Below are positions 22,909 through 36,033 of a stretch of 64,000 bases of DNA, piece after piece. Source of the stretch: Lindgomyces ingoldianus (taxonomy: Eukaryota; Ascomycota; Dothideomycetes; Pleosporales; Lindgomycetaceae); contig NW_022985184.1 of the NCBI RefSeq assembly GCF_010093535.1, positions 895,993-959,992 of the forward strand. The letters run 5' to 3'. The notes below the pieces were generated by a model that was given only the letters and a program-made list of their open reading frames with translations, was not told where the DNA came from and made no database searches. The position numbers and the translations under genes are program-made. Positions within the stretch are counted from its first letter, which is position 1. Every line of letters begins with the position of its first letter.

Positions 22909-25363
22909 CTAGCGTCGTGCTGCCAGCCACTCGTTGGCCTCGGTCCAATGTTTCCGATCAGCTTCCCGAATCAAGTTGCCTGACGATTTGACACCGGCAA
23001 ACACTGCATCCCAGAGCTTGAATGCAGTTTGGAGATCGCTGACAAGGTCAATTGATTGCGGAAAGTATCGGGTCGATGCTGTCTCTTTAGCATAGGCCTT
23101 CGCTTCGGCGGACGTCGGATTTTCCTTCGTGTATAGTTCATCTAGGTAAGACTTTACGGCAATGCTCAATGCACAATTATTGGGCAGAAGGAATGGCAGC
23201 CTGTTTAAGGAGTCAACAAGGTAGGATTTCCCGGAACTAGGAAGAGACGTACCGAATAGCAAGTGATGAGAGATTGTCGATGTCCCGCTTAGCAAAACCA
23301 CCCATGAACATCTGAGTCGCGCCGACTTCAACAAGATCACGTAGGGCGCTGCGGACGGCGTTGATCATCGAATTGTATCCCAAAAGGTGTTGACTGAGAG
23401 GGCCAGTAAATCCAATAGGATTATGGCGGAGAGACCCAACGCCAGCAACACGGGAAATCAAGAGGTTGAAATTTCGGTCCTTCACTATACAGATGTTAGC
23501 GAGTCCCATAAATTGGACGGGATCCAGAACTTACTTTCCCCACGCATCGGGGCGCCATTGTAAGGGAACATGTTGGCATCTGAATTGAGGATGCCCAGAC
23601 GCAGCAGCTCCACGACAGTGAGTGCGGCCTCTTCGAGAACAGTATTTCCCTCAAGAGCGGCAAGGACGGTCGCGAGGACCTTGCCCCATGCAGTCAGGTT
23701 GTGATTCATGTCCACGTAGTCACGCAGGGCTAGGAAACGCCAAACTGCGTTGTAGAGGATCTCATGCTCTGTAGACAGTTGCTATCTCTCGTTAGAATTA
23801 GACGAGATGGACCACAAGGCGCAAGCTTACGTTATTTACGTCTTTGGCAGAGACCGTTTTTGGGACGAATTCAGCATCTCTCAAGGACAGAACAGCAGTT
23901 CCAATGAGTCCGCCCTGTTAAACTCGGGTTAGAGGCGCAGTGACAGCAATATTGGACCGATTCCGTACGAACCTGAGTCTTGGAAATAATATCCCGGAAC
24001 GTTGCTTCCTTCAAATTCCACTTCTCGACCAACTTCCGACTGTCCGGTAGCGCTCTCATAGTAATGGTGTTGGTTGCAGGTTTATTCGTGGAATCGGGGA
24101 ACCAGCATTTCAACGTCAAGTCTTTGTGTTGATACCAGTAGTGCAGGGACGACGATAGCAGATTGATTGCCGTAGTTCGAAGAGGAGTAAGCTTGGAGCT
24201 CACGAGATCATGATACTCTACCGAATCCCCTCCATCCATGGGAGGGCCCTCGATGATCTCGCCGGTTGCGCGCCAGCCGAGGACGCGGGAATTGATCAGA
24301 CCTCGTGAAAGATAGTAGTATATCTCGTCTGGAAGACGTTGGCCGATGAGTTCATGAGCGTCATTCGGTAACTGGCCCTCAAGCAACGGCGCAACGTTGC
24401 CCTCAGCGGTAAGGACAGGGTGATGCTTGACAGCAAGGCGAGCCCTCTGATACTTGTCGACATAGTGCAGTCGCCGCGACTGCGGGTCATCCTGATAGCT
24501 CATGCAGACTGATATGCCACTCCGTCCATTGGCCATCATTATTTCAATGGCTCCAAGAGGCTTTAGCGTCTTCGCGCGCGGCGGTTGCTCGAGGTTCGGC
24601 AGGGTGGGAAGGAAGTGGGTGCCGGCTAGCATACAAGCGTCCACGAACATATCGTCCGAGATGTCGTTGTTGCCCGTGAATTTCCTCAGGTCCGCGACAC
24701 ATTTGCCTCGCTTCACCCATCGGAAGATGCCAGCCTCAAAGTCCCACGCTGTGATGACCTTGTCGCAGTCGAAGAGGAGGACCTCGGAGGAGCCGGAGAT
24801 GGCCTGGACGAAGTTGTGCTTCTCAAGGTATGCCAACTAAGTAATGTCAGTACTGCAGCCACATGGCGAAGCAACGGGGAGTTGTGCACCTGAGCCCACG
24901 CGCTGTAGGGGGCGACCTGGAAGGAAACATTCCTCTGGTTCAGGATCGACTGGAGGCCGGGGAACAGATCTTCGGGCGTAACATAGGTTGACTCGCCGAA
25001 CTTCACCACAGACTGCTCCGCATGGTGTTGGTCATACAGGGCCCAGGCGGTCGCGTTGACCGAAGCGCCCTCCTGTCGCTGGTGGAAGGGATCCTCCTGC
25101 CTGGCAAGGTCGAGGCCACTGAAGACGAAGATGGGCTTGATCTGGTACTGGGCGAACTTGTCTAGGTCCTCCTCGACGTTGACTTTGAAGCTCAGCGGCA
25201 GACCCCCTAGGGCGGGGACCAGCGGCTCCTTTGCGCGCGGATGGTTGAGTATCCGGGTGCTGATGTAGTCGGCCGCCTCAATTGCAACCTGCGAGCCCTT
25301 GAGTTCATCCAACTGCGAGGCGTCGCCCAGGACGTTGTTCCAATTTTCGAAATCGCGGATCAT
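22909..25363 (-). CDS. Mkt1-like post-transcriptional regulator (XPG-fold)
   Basis: Resembles yeast Mkt1, a cytoplasmic protein with an XPG/FEN nuclease fold that acts with Pbp1 in mRNA regulation rather than DNA repair. Six exons on the minus strand: 25363-24890, 24836-23973, 23914-23831, 23781-23535, 23484-23253, 23200-22909; 730 residues, against about 830 in yeast. The N-terminal XPG part reads MIRDFENWNNV, then GSQVAIEAADYISTRIL. The I-region follows with SGSSEVLLFDCDKVITAWDF. The C-terminal Mkt1-type domains are LFGYN-like PLSQHLLGYNSMINAVRSAL and RALRDLVEVGATQMF. All introns are GT-AG. The reading frame runs four codons further 5' without an ATG, so 25363 is the first usable start. It shares a 489-bp divergent promoter with the dioxygenase gene. 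Confidence 0.85.
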
Positions 25364-25852
25364 GGTGAATGACACGAAAATCCGTCGCTGTGGACCAGGA
25401 GCCAGGGAGAAGTGAGCACAAACTGCAGGTCAAAATGGAAGACCTTTTCGGATTCACGAGAAGGTGATAAGAGGTGTATGAACGTGCTAAAGAAGGAATG
25501 CGGGGGAGCGTAACGGCGAACTGCACTTTTGGCGAGGCTCCAAACAGAGCTTCATCGCGAGCGTCACTTGCGATAGCGCTAGGCCTCATCGAGACTAGGT
25601 CAGGAACAGCCTCCCATTCAACGCTGGAGGTATTTGGTCCTTGTCGCTCCCTGTCGATTCTTTCTTCAACCTGATGAACATGATTCTAATATTAAATCAT
25701 AGAAATAAGTCAGCCATCAGAGTCCCTCAGTATGACATAAGCTTCATTAGAGAGCGACGTTTTGTCCCATCAGTGCATCATCCGACCTTATCAGTCACTA
25801 CGCCCTGCTCTCATCCTCACCGTTCATTTTTTTTTTCCCCGTCAAATTTCAA
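25364..25852. promoter_or_regulatory. Divergent promoter, Mkt1-like / dioxygenase
   Basis: 489 bp between divergent ATGs with a T-rich tract (nine T at about 25828-25836) shortly before the dioxygenase start. No other element recognised. Confidence 0.4.
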
Positions 25853-27092
25853 ATGTCTCGTTCAGGTGTCGAAGACGCCGGCATTCCGGTCATTGATATC
25901 TCAAATCCCTCTTCTGCAGTAGCCCTGCAAGTCCTGCACGCCGCATCCACTTTCGGGTTCCTGTTCATCAAGAATGATGGCATGACTATTCCGCCCAAGG
26001 ACATCGAAGACATGTTCGAACTTGTATGTAGACTAGTGCATCACATTTGCAGTTCGTGGTTTTGACACGCTTCAGTCTCGGGAGTTTTTCAAGTTGCCCC
26101 GAGAACTAAAGGCTGAATATGCGATCCATTCCAAGAGAGCAGGAGGAAATAATCGAGGATGGGTATCTATGCAAGGGGAATCTCTTGATCCTGAGGGTCA
26201 AAAGGTATGCGAAAACACTTGTCTTATCCCGTTGCATAGTACTCTCGCTCAAGCATTCTCGGTCTAGCAAGGTGATCCAAAGGAGTATGTTGTCCTTCCT
26301 TCCTTCTCTTCTTTCCCATACTCTCCACGACCCCTCCTCTCTCTAACCATAAAGCCCAGAGCCTTCAATATAGCCGAATCCAACCCCTCTCTCCAACCTC
26401 TACCTTCCCCACTCTCCTCCTCCTCTCCCCTAATATCCCGTTTCCAAGCCTCATGCCACACGCTCTGCACCAACATCCTAGCGCTCCTCGGTAATGCCCT
26501 CTCCATCCCCTCCTCCCATGGCGGAGCCACCTGGTTTGCCACCCGGCACGACCAAACCCTCGGACCGTCAGGCACTATCCTCCGTCTTCTATACTACCCA
26601 TCCACAACTGCGCCTAAGGACAGCCAAAGCATCCGCGCAGGCGCGCACTCTGATTACGGCTCCCTGACGCTCCTCTTCCGACCCCCAGGAAATGCGGGCC
26701 TGGAGATCCTGAAAGGTGATGGGTCATGGGGACCGGTACCCGTGAATCCGTATCCCTCCGCCTTATCTTCACCACCTATTCTCGTCAACATCGGCGACTT
26801 GCTTTCCTTCTGGACCAGTGGGACATTGAAGTCAACTATCCATCGCGTAGCTTTTGCGGGCGGGGAAGAACGATATTCGATCGCGTATTTCTGTCATCCG
26901 AGAGATGAGGTAAAACTCGAGGCTGTACCTAGCAAGCTGATCGACGAGTTTGGGAAGAGCGAGGAGATTGTGGAGGAGATGGAGAGGCAGAAAAAGACGT
27001 TGGGGCTAGAGGGGAGTGGGAATGGGGTGGCGTTGACGGCGAAAGAGCATCTAGACAGGAGGTTGAGGGTTACGTATGGGCTGAAGGAGTGA
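25853..27092 (+). CDS. 2-oxoglutarate/Fe(II)-dependent dioxygenase (isopenicillin N synthase-like)
   Basis: Non-heme iron oxygenase using Fe(II), O2 and usually 2-oxoglutarate. Four exons: 25853-26023, 26076-26204, 26268-26284, 26360-27092; 349 residues. The N-terminal DIOX_N domain starts GIPVIDISNP, with GFLFIKNDG and REFFKLPRELKAEYA. The catalytic core has the iron ligands in AGAHSDYGSLTLLF (histidine 202, aspartate 204) and STIHRVAF (histidine 267), with the co-substrate arginine in GGEERYSIAYF (arginine 277). The 17-nt third exon is needed to keep the frame (QGDPKE). The family includes antibiotic, alkaloid and gibberellin oxygenases as well as uncharacterised proteins; the substrate is unknown. 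Confidence 0.9.
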
Positions 27093-27288
27093 ATGAGTCG
27101 AGGGTTTAACGTATTGATGGCATGTGCATTCATTATATATCTTACTGGCGGTCTATGCTCTTTGCGCAAAAATACTCCTCCGTGACGCCATACATGCTAT
27201 GCAACCCCCGTTAACCCAAAACATCTTCGTACGCTTATCAACAGCAACAAAAGATCCAGACTACAGCAACACAGATAATTGCACATCA

Positions 27289-30036
27289 TCACCTCTTCCG
27301 TCTCCCCATCCTCGGCAACCCCCCAGCAGTACTAACAACGTCCCTCACCACTCCCATCGGTCTCGATTCCTGGACCCCCGGCGGCTCCCATCCCAGCTCC
27401 TGGCTCGGCTGATAAGGCTGATACCCATTCCCTTCCTTCTCCTTTCCAACCAGATTCAATTCCCCTCCGTCATTATCGTCGTCCTTCAGTGAGCTGGTCT
27501 TTAAATCAATCTCTCCCGCAGTGGAAGGATTCGAACGAGTCGATGTCGCCCGTCCCAACTGTCGATGTCGTCGGCGTTTATCCGGTTCATGATTAGCGTT
27601 CTTTTCAGCAGCGGCCTTGCGGTGCGTGAGGAGCTCTGACATGAGGCTCGAATAGTCCTTCTCTTTAAGTACCGGTTCGGATGGAGGAGGAATTACAGAG
27701 TCTGGTGAGGGTTCTTTTGTGAACTTGGATTTACGAGACGTGTGCGTAGGTTTCCTAGGTACGTCCGATGTAGAAGTGTATCGGGATGTAGATGCAGAGT
27801 TCGCTTTGGTGTTGATGTCTGTGCTTGAGGCATTCGAAGAGGTTGATGGGCGTCGGGGAGAATTCACACCTGGATTGATGTTCTGAAGTGGTAAAGGAGC
27901 TGGTGCGTCATAGGTGCCAGTGAAAGGTGCCGTAGAACTAGAATTAGAGTCCTGGGTAGTAGCATTCGACCCGGTCGTCGATAGGGGCGTGGGGTCAGCG
28001 GATAAAGCAAGGTCTAGAGTACGAGGGCGCTGAGAGCCATTTCGAGGCTTCGACGGTGGCTTTGCTGCGTGGGCTTTCTTCTTTCGGAGCTTTGCGCTGT
28101 CTTCTTCGGAGAGAGGTGCGGTAGGGACTTCGGTGTAGTTGTTTTCATGCTTTTCCTGGGTTATTTGCGGACTAGGGGTTATTGTATTTAGGAGATATGC
28201 ATCATATGGCTGGAATTCACTAGTACGAAGACATTCCCACAGCCAATTGGCATGTACAGCTGGGACTCGCTTCTCAGTGGCAAACTTGAGCTTCTCTTGG
28301 TTTGGGTTGTGGGTGTTGCACACTATGACAGACGTCTTTGGTGTGAGAAATTCGTCGTAGCTCGCTCCTTCTCGATGTCAACGACAGAATTTGGAAAGGC
28401 TGAGACGACTCACCCATCAGTGGGATCACTTTCGTCACGTGTAGTAGTTCAATGCCGGTGAATGCCGTCGAGCTAACCGTCAGGCCGTTGAACCCTAAAG
28501 CGGTTAGCAAAGGCTCAAAGCCATTTTGAACACATACGAACCACTAATGCTGAGTTTATCAAAAGGCCTGCAAAGAACATGGCCTGTGGGGTCTACTAGG
28601 CACTTTGTATGGAGACAGCGCTCGACCCACCAATTAGTGACTAAATGCATTGCACCGGCGCCTCCCGGAAGTGATGTGAGGTCAGGTTCCGCGTCGTGAG
28701 GTATTATCAGATAGCTCCGCCTGAGGTCATCTGCAGAGAGATTTTCGAGGTCTGAAGCATCGCGCATCATGATTGCCCCATCGTTAGTCAATACTTCTCG
28801 AAGGATATTGGTCTGTCAAACGTCAGCTTGGTCTAAAACGGTGATGTTGGGATCTGACTAACCTTTCCTTCATCAAATCCATGTGCAAATACTACGCGTC
28901 CTTCAAATATTCCGGTTTTCCCATTGGAAGGTAAAGCGATCTGTGGGAGGGATTGGGAGGCAGTGTCTTCTTGCCCGGGCTGTGCACCATCTTCGTGCAT
29001 GGCTGTCATGGCGCTAGGGTGACTCGGAACATTGTCGCGCGGAAGCGCTGGCTTGACAAAGTTCTCATCTTGCCAGTCGTCTTCCTCATTTCGTTTTCTT
29101 TCTAATCCAGCGGCAGTAATACCAGCCCATAAGGCTTCGCTTTGACTGCCCATCCTAGAACTCGCAGAGCGCCTCAATTTTCTTCGGTGTGGATTGACCG
29201 TGTGACTCTGCTCCACCTCCCTAGCGTGTTTCCCTAGTGTTGGGGACATGCTTGGTCTGCGATCCCAAGCCCCCTTTCCTCGCTCTTCCTCAGGCTTTGT
29301 AGGGTGAAAGCAGGCTTCATCAAGAGACATGCCTCTCTCCAGGCTGTGCTGGAACCATTCGTATGATATAATCTTCATTTTCCAATTGACTGCATGTTCG
29401 TATTTCTTGCCGGACGGCTTAGCCGCTATCAGATGAGTGACGTTCTTAGTGAGGTCGCCGTGATACTCGGCACCATTGTGCACCACCGATTCCTGAATAT
29501 ACTTTCGCTGGTCCGCTGTGCATATGTCAGGGATTGAACTAGGCCGTTGGGTTGTGATTAATCTACGCACGGTTATCAAAACCAGTAAGGCAGATCTTGA
29601 GGCCGAAGAAGGTAGGCAGTCGGTACTCGTCCTCCAGCTCTACCACGTTGACATCTTCCCCCTCCATCCATACGGTTCGAAGCGCTTCAAGCCACTCGGG
29701 GGCAAGCACCTTGACATCTTCCCGTGACTTTGCGACGTACCGGTATTTCGCGCTATTAATGTTACCGACGACGAGATGCGTAACGTCGGAGGTCAGGTCC
29801 AGCTTGATAGTTGCGCCCATTTGCGCCCCTATCTGGGCGAGGGCCGTCTATCATAGAGCATTAGACTAGTAGTGAATACTGTGGCTGCGAAACTTACGCG
29901 CTGTTCGGGGGGGATAGAGGTGCAGCACAGAATGGCGCCGGCCAAGGGCATCTGACTGGTTCCTGGAAGAAACTGTTAATTATGACGTCTTTGCGATCCA
30001 GCATTATGGCTCACCATATCCCCGGATCGTGTCCAT
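27289..30036 (-). CDS. Four-BRCT checkpoint/replication scaffold (Rad4/Cut5-Dpb11/TopBP1)
   Basis: Nuclear scaffold that binds phosphorylated replication and 9-1-1 checkpoint proteins, needed for origin firing and ATR activation. Seven exons on the minus strand: 30036-30015, 29962-29898, 29847-29571, 29515-28863, 28812-28542, 28494-28414, 28364-27289; 814 residues. BRCT1 includes GAILCCTSIPPEQR and DLTSDVTHLVVGN. BRCT2 includes FFGLKICLTGFDN and YHGDLTKNVTHLIA with W of ISYEWFQHSL. BRCT3 includes GIFEGRVVFAHGFDEGK and NWWVERCL. BRCT4 includes FNGLTVSSTAFTGIELLHV and NWLWECLRTSEF. A long S/T/P-rich disordered tail follows from about residue 500. The first exon is only 22 nt. Intron positions were chosen to keep all four BRCT folds continuous. 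Confidence 0.92.
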
Positions 30037-31843
30037 GGTGGCGGATGTTGCAACATGAGGCCCGTTGTCGTTGCGTTGTGATGGCCCCAGCAGCATCGTA
30101 AGTCGCGTCTCTCAGCCGTGTCGCGTCGCGGGGAAACATCGGTCACGTGCTACCCTGCATGCAAATCTGTTCCTCACGGGCCGACCTCGGGATCTCTAAC
30201 CACAGCCTTGTCAAGATCTCCCCGCTCCACTAAATTGACGCATCCAGATTGTCGACCTCGCCGCAGTGAAAAATATCATATTTCGTTATCCGAGTGTTAC
30301 CCGTGGATGTGTCGGTTATTCAGAGATGACGGAATCAACTTGCGGCGCGGGTTTTCTATCCCCAGGAGACCTTGAAAAGCTTTCCTCAACCTTGGGATGA
30401 TGACAAACAACGGTGATAGTGCTAGCGAGAGTCTCCTCCACAATGTCAATCTGCAAAATCGATCGCCACAAACACATTGGGGCTGCGTTGGCCGAAAAGA
30501 GAATCCTCGATAGAGATCGCCTCCTAACGCAGTATCGGGACTTCGGGAATAATTCGTGATTTGCTGTTGGTCGCGCTAGCGCAGTCCCCTGGACTCGGCC
30601 TGCAGCTTGCAAACAGGAAACTCATCTCATGACCCAACCCGCAGATAGTGATGGGTGCACAGAAACGCTGAGCGCTTGGCTCTGTCCTCGTCATGAACTA
30701 GTGTCCTCAATTGGCTTCAGTCATGCCATCGACTTCCGCCTAGGGTGGCTGAGTTGTGTGTCTTCGTCAGCGGGCTTCACAGAGCTTCGTATAGACCTGT
30801 AATGAAGAAAACTGTCAGGATTCAGCCTGCATGGTATCGGGCTGGTGTTGACGGAAGCCCATCCGTCATCCCCTTACAGGCCCTCTCCAGGCCAGCAGAT
30901 CTGATGCCGAGCTGGCCGACCTCGGATGCTAAACTAGAACGGGCGTGAGGCATACCATGGCAGAAGTGGGCAGAAGCGCCCTGCAGAGTACTCTGATGTC
31001 ACTGGCGTCACGGAGCGTTTCTCTCTGTGGAATCCCCAGATCTGCCTCCATCGGATGCTGAGAAAACAACGCACCTACAGCCAAAATCCTATTACTTGCG
31101 CGGCGCCATTAGCTGCACCCATTTCTCAACGACTGAAATAGTATTGAATCCACTCGTCCTATCGTGTGATTCTACTCCCGCCCGCTAGATCGAATCGCCG
31201 TGATCAGCTCCCCACACCAAATCCGCGTCACCCGCAAGCCCTGTCCATCAACCTCGCAACGCAGACCTGGTCTGCCCTGTCTGACAGGGCACGCAGAACG
31301 CTTCTCACGATATGCCCAACGGCCTTGATTCCCGCCGCCTTTAAGTGCTCAGTACCCTGTCGCCCGTTTCTCGTTGTCCTGGTAGTGCAGCATCTGCAGC
31401 CAGCGCACCCTCACTCAGCAGGGAACCTCCCGCGCTCATCCGCGCTTGGTCAATCTGTCCGCTCCACCCACAGTCCCGTGGCATGTGTTTGCGTCCCATT
31501 TGAATCATTACTATGCCCGCTTCCACGTCCTGACAGATGTTTGACGCCTGTAAGTCCCTGTCCCATTTCAAAAATTCCCGTTCACCGCATCTTTGTTCCA
31601 CGAGGAGCTCTAGCCTGCTGCTCCTTCCAAAAGCATCAACATGGGACATGGATATGTCACCCTAGCCAGGAAGTCCTTTGTATCGCTCTCATGACTTTAA
31701 GGAGTCGCACAAAGTCCATTTGTCTTCTATCTTCACACACCTGCCCCTCTAAAATCTCGACGGACGACCTTCCCCCATGTCTCTGCACCCCTCTGTTGTT
31801 GTTTCTACTTGCGGTTGAATTCCTACTTACCCTACGCCCCGCC
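30037..31843. other. Intergenic 1.8 kb and arrestin leader
   Basis: No separate gene recognised. From 31166 to 31843 the frame of the arrestin gene stays open without stop, and an in-frame ATG at 31691 exists. The encoded C/L/P-rich sequence looks like translated leader rather than protein, so this is treated as 5' UTR. Confidence 0.4.
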
Positions 31844-34335
31844 ATGACAGAATATCTTCACATTTACACCGACCGCGGACGCCTCTCGTACCTCCCTGAG
31901 CACCTCCACGATTCTTCACGTGCAAGACGCGGCTTCTTCCAGGGAAGAAATCGTCGACCCCACCGCATTCACATTGCCCACGTCGGCCCCGACCCGTCGC
32001 TCTTCCGCCGCCAACCAAACAGCAAGTCGTACATATTTGAAAAGCTGGCGGGCCCTCGAGATAACGCCAAACGTTTCCTTCGATCATTCATCGACACCCA
32101 TTTTACGTCTTCCGACCGACAACCCTCCAATCGCACGTCTCCCAGATCTTCCCTAAGCAGCGCGAGGGCGTCTCTTGCTTCGCCTCCCGAAAGTCGGAGG
32201 TGGTCGTGGGCAACAGGCGAGATGAGAACAAGTCCGAGAAACTCAGTCCACGGATCGTTGGCTCCGCGACCTGCGTTAGACGGGCATCGTTCCTCTAACT
32301 GTGCAAGGTCGTCGGCCAAAAACCTTGCGAGCAGTGCCGTCCAGATACTCCCAGAAGACAAGCCACTAGCCTCTGGTAATGGCATCAATGTCGGCATTTC
32401 GCTGACAGAGCCGGTTCTCTTTCTCCAAGGGTTCGAGCATACAGAAACTTCAGACCGAAGTACGGCAATGCTTCGTGGCAGGCTGCATTTGCGAGTAACA
32501 AAGCCCTCCAAGGTTAAGGCTATCACTCTGAAGTTTCGCGGTAAAGCGACAACGAAATGGCCTGAAGGTAATCAATGCGCTCAATCGTTTCAGTGTCCAT
32601 GTTAACGAAAGCTAAGGTATCCCACCTAAGAAAGTTGATTTCGAGGAAACGGACACCATCATGAGCCATACATGGCCCTTCTTCAATGCCCAGTTCCCCA
32701 CAGCAGAGGCTGGCCCCGGTGCTGATCATGTTGAGCTCTACAAGAGCACGGCCATGAACGTGACAGGTCAGGGTGGGCTGTTTGGGAAGTCACCGAACAA
32801 CTCATCGATAAACCTCAGTACCAAGGAATCGAAGCGACTATCCCTCCAAGTGAGCCAATCGCGAAGTTTCGGCAGAGGCGAATCTGCAACCAATGGCCCG
32901 TCTGTCGCACAAAAGGGCTACAGGACCTTTAACCCGGGTGACTATATGTACAATTTTGAGTTACCATTAGACAGCCATCTCCCTGAGACTATTGACGTCG
33001 AGCTTGGATCCGTCAAGTATGAACTGGAAGCTATTGTCGAGCGTGCTGGTGCATTCCGTGCCAACCTTGTAGGTACCAAAGAAGTGACGCTCATCCGCGC
33101 CCCGGCTGAGGGGTCCTTGGAACAAGTCGAGCCCATCGCGATCAGCCGAAGTTGGGAAGACCAGCTGCATTACGACATCGTCATTTCTGGGAAATCATTT
33201 CCCCTAGGAGCCCAGGTGCCCATTGCCTTTAAGCTCACTCCACTGGCAAAGGTTCAGTGCCATAGGATCAAGGTTTTCGTTACAGAAAATATAGAATATT
33301 TCTGTGCGAACAAGCGAGTACACCGCATGGAGCCAGTCCGAAAAGTACAATTATTCGAGAAACGGGCTGATGGCCCCCCAACAAGCACGTTTCCTGGAAG
33401 CTCTATGAGGATCGTGTCCGGAGGTGGTGTTCCGTATGACCAAAGAGTAGCTGCAGCACGAGGCCAGGATGTACAAGTGCAAGATCCCACCAATCTCTTG
33501 GGCGATCTAAGCGGGGAGGTGAACATAGGACCTACCGAGATGGAGTTCAACGTTCAACTCCCTAGCTGCCACAACATGAAGGATAAGGACAAATCAGCAA
33601 GGTTACATTTCGATACTACGTATCAGAACATTCAGGTGCACCATTGGATAAAGGCAAGTACACTGTCTCTCACACATGCTTTAGTATTTTGACTAACATA
33701 TCCAGATCGTTATGCGTCTCTCCAAACCCGACCAGAATAATCCTACCAAAAGACGGCATTTTGAGATCTCCATCGATTCACCTTTTCACATCCTATCATG
33801 CCAAGCAACTCAAGCGAACACCGCGCTTCCAGCATATTCGTCGCCAGAGAGTGCAAGCGATGCTACTCGAATGCCTGAATGTGGGTGTCCTGGCGCACCA
33901 GTTCGACGTACTTCTCCGACCAGCTTTTTGCCTACTCTCAACACGCTGGATCGGGCACGTGATAACTCAATGGCTACGATTCCAAGTCCAGACCTAGCAC
34001 GCCCGCAGCAGGTTCACATCGGTGGACCTAACAATGGGATAGTCCAGCGACCTATACACCTATTACGCGCGCCTTCATTTAACCCGCCCGCCTTCGAGGA
34101 TGAAGATCCGCCACCACCTTTAGAAACGCCTCCACCCCTTTACGAGACGATCGCGTCACCTACCAACGGATTAGCAGACTACTTTTCAAGGTTATCTGAT
34201 GCATATGACGAAGACAGCGAAGGAGAGGTAGGGGGCAGCAGAACTCGAGTCGAGATCCCCCTAACTCCCGGGAGTCGTGTAAATAGCAGGAGCATGGATG
34301 AACGGAGAACCTGGGTGCCAGTTGGGCATTCATAG
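31844..34335 (+). CDS. Alpha-arrestin, Rod1/CreD-like ubiquitin-ligase adaptor
   Basis: Arrestin-related trafficking adaptor that recruits a Nedd4/Rsp5-type (HulA) ubiquitin ligase to plasma-membrane transporters; CreD and ApyA in Aspergillus and Rod1/Rog3 in yeast are the nearest kinds. Three exons: 31844-32567, 32617-33653, 33706-34335; 796 residues. The arrestin N domain runs from about [18 protein letters not shown] and ends with [11 protein letters not shown]. The C domain holds [20 protein letters not shown], then [14 protein letters not shown] across the second junction. PY motifs PPLY (730-733) and LPAY (628-631) are the expected WW-domain docking sites. The second intron (33654-33705) has a GC donor in perfect context, AAG|GCAAGT. 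The N-terminal 180 residues are S/R-rich and probably disordered. Confidence 0.92.
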
Positions 34336-36033
34336 GCCCTCGGACCAAGACAAGGAATGTGTATATGACGACATGAGATATGGATCTGCTAAGGTTTAAG
34401 ATTTTAGGGCATCTAGGTCAGGGGAAATAGCATTACTACCAAGAAACTAATTTCCTACACGTCTGGGCTATTGTTTTGTTATTCGGGGAGGTGAAAAATT
34501 TTGGTTGGGATTTCACTGTTGAAAGAGCGTTCAGGATGGTCAGGGAGGCGTCGCGAGCACCTGTTTTCCAAGGTTGGGCATATCATGGATTTGCTTTTGG
34601 GTTCTGGCTTGGGTTTGAGTGGGTACCAGTCATTTTAGACTGATGACGTGGTGCTTTTAAGATGGGATCTGCCGACTACAGTTGGCCGAGGCTGGAAAAT
34701 TTTATACATATCTTGGGATACATATGCAGAAATGCCGATACATGTATCTGCCCACTGCGCTCCTCTCCGAGCCGCTGCGAGGTGTCACTCTGAAGCCGCT
34801 GAACAGAAGACATCCCTACCATCTTACACTCAGCACTGAATCCAATCGGGATGAGTCATGCAACTGATTGTCTTCTCGTCTCGGTCTCCTGCACGCCTGC
34901 AAACTGTACGAACCGCGGCTCCCTTTATTCGCTGACTTTCCGTGAACGCTTCTCTGGCTGCATATCCAACACGGATTTGCCCATCATGTGACATAAGTCC
35001 ACCCACTGGAGAGCGACCAACGAGGTTCCCATAGGCTGGACAATCCTCCATATGTGAAGACTTAGTCAGACCGGCATCCCCACGTCGCACATCTGGCGTG
35101 GGGAGCATATGTATGGTGTCACGTTTTTGGCAGTGGCGCTGCACGTGCGCGTGGCTTTCGGAGGCTTTGGCCTATCCGACGCCAACGCGATGCGCTTCGA
35201 GTTGCTTTTCCATTTAATTTTGATTCCAAGGAACCAAATTCCCACACTGTCTTAAATTCATTTCAGCTCGTCCGACGCCTTCAATCATAGGTGTTCAACA
35301 GAGCAGCGGTGCTGATAACGTTCTTGGGGTCTTTGCAGGCAATCTGTGATTCGCCGGATATTGGCGGCGAATCAAGAACATCGACGCAAGCCAAGGACCC
35401 AAGGCACGATAATCTTGCACTAGTACCTTTGTATTAAATACTGGCAAGCCCGCCGCGACATGCTTCTCCTCACCATTCCTACAAATACCTTTCGGCGAGG
35501 GCAGCGTGGGGTTTAAAACCACTCTGTGAGAGATCACAGCTCCCATTGGAGTACAATTGAGTGAAGAATTGGCATTTGGCCACAAGCATCGTGCCACGGC
35601 TTTGAGCACTCTCTGATCCTTCCAAGGTTCTGACCAAGCTCCGAGCCATCCACCAATTCTTCGCACGCTGAGCCTTCGGTCCCAAGCTTTCCCAAGAATC
35701 CAGAAGACGTGACTTAGGCTTTGTAAGCTCAGCCAATTTTTCTTCCCCAACTCCTGGTGCTCTCTTCGCCTTTGACGATCGCCACTCACCACGATCACCC
35801 CCAGACGTCCGGCACACAACTTCAGATTGCACCTTCCCCACACGCTTGCGCATACCATCATTTAGACAGCCCATCGGGGCAGTTTAGGGAGCGGCGACTG
35901 GGCGCGACTCTACATACATGCCGCGCATTGCACGACCAGCTTTTCTACTTCGAGGTCCCGACCGCTATATCCTTCCCACATAGCCACACCATACACTCTT
36001 TTCCGCATCTTGGGGGCTTGAAATCACGCCGTC
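34336..36033. other. Intergenic 1.7 kb with antiporter promoter/leader
   Basis: No gene recognised. The segment before 36034 is C/T-rich with CACACC/CATCC runs as in fungal leaders. Minus-strand frames at 35295-35874 lack any recognised motif. Confidence 0.4.

Noticed and set aside
31166..31843. 226-codon N-terminal extension of the arrestin
   Set aside because: Begins without ATG and encodes Cys/Pro/Leu-rich text unlike arrestins; the ATG at 31844 has protein-like sequence after it.
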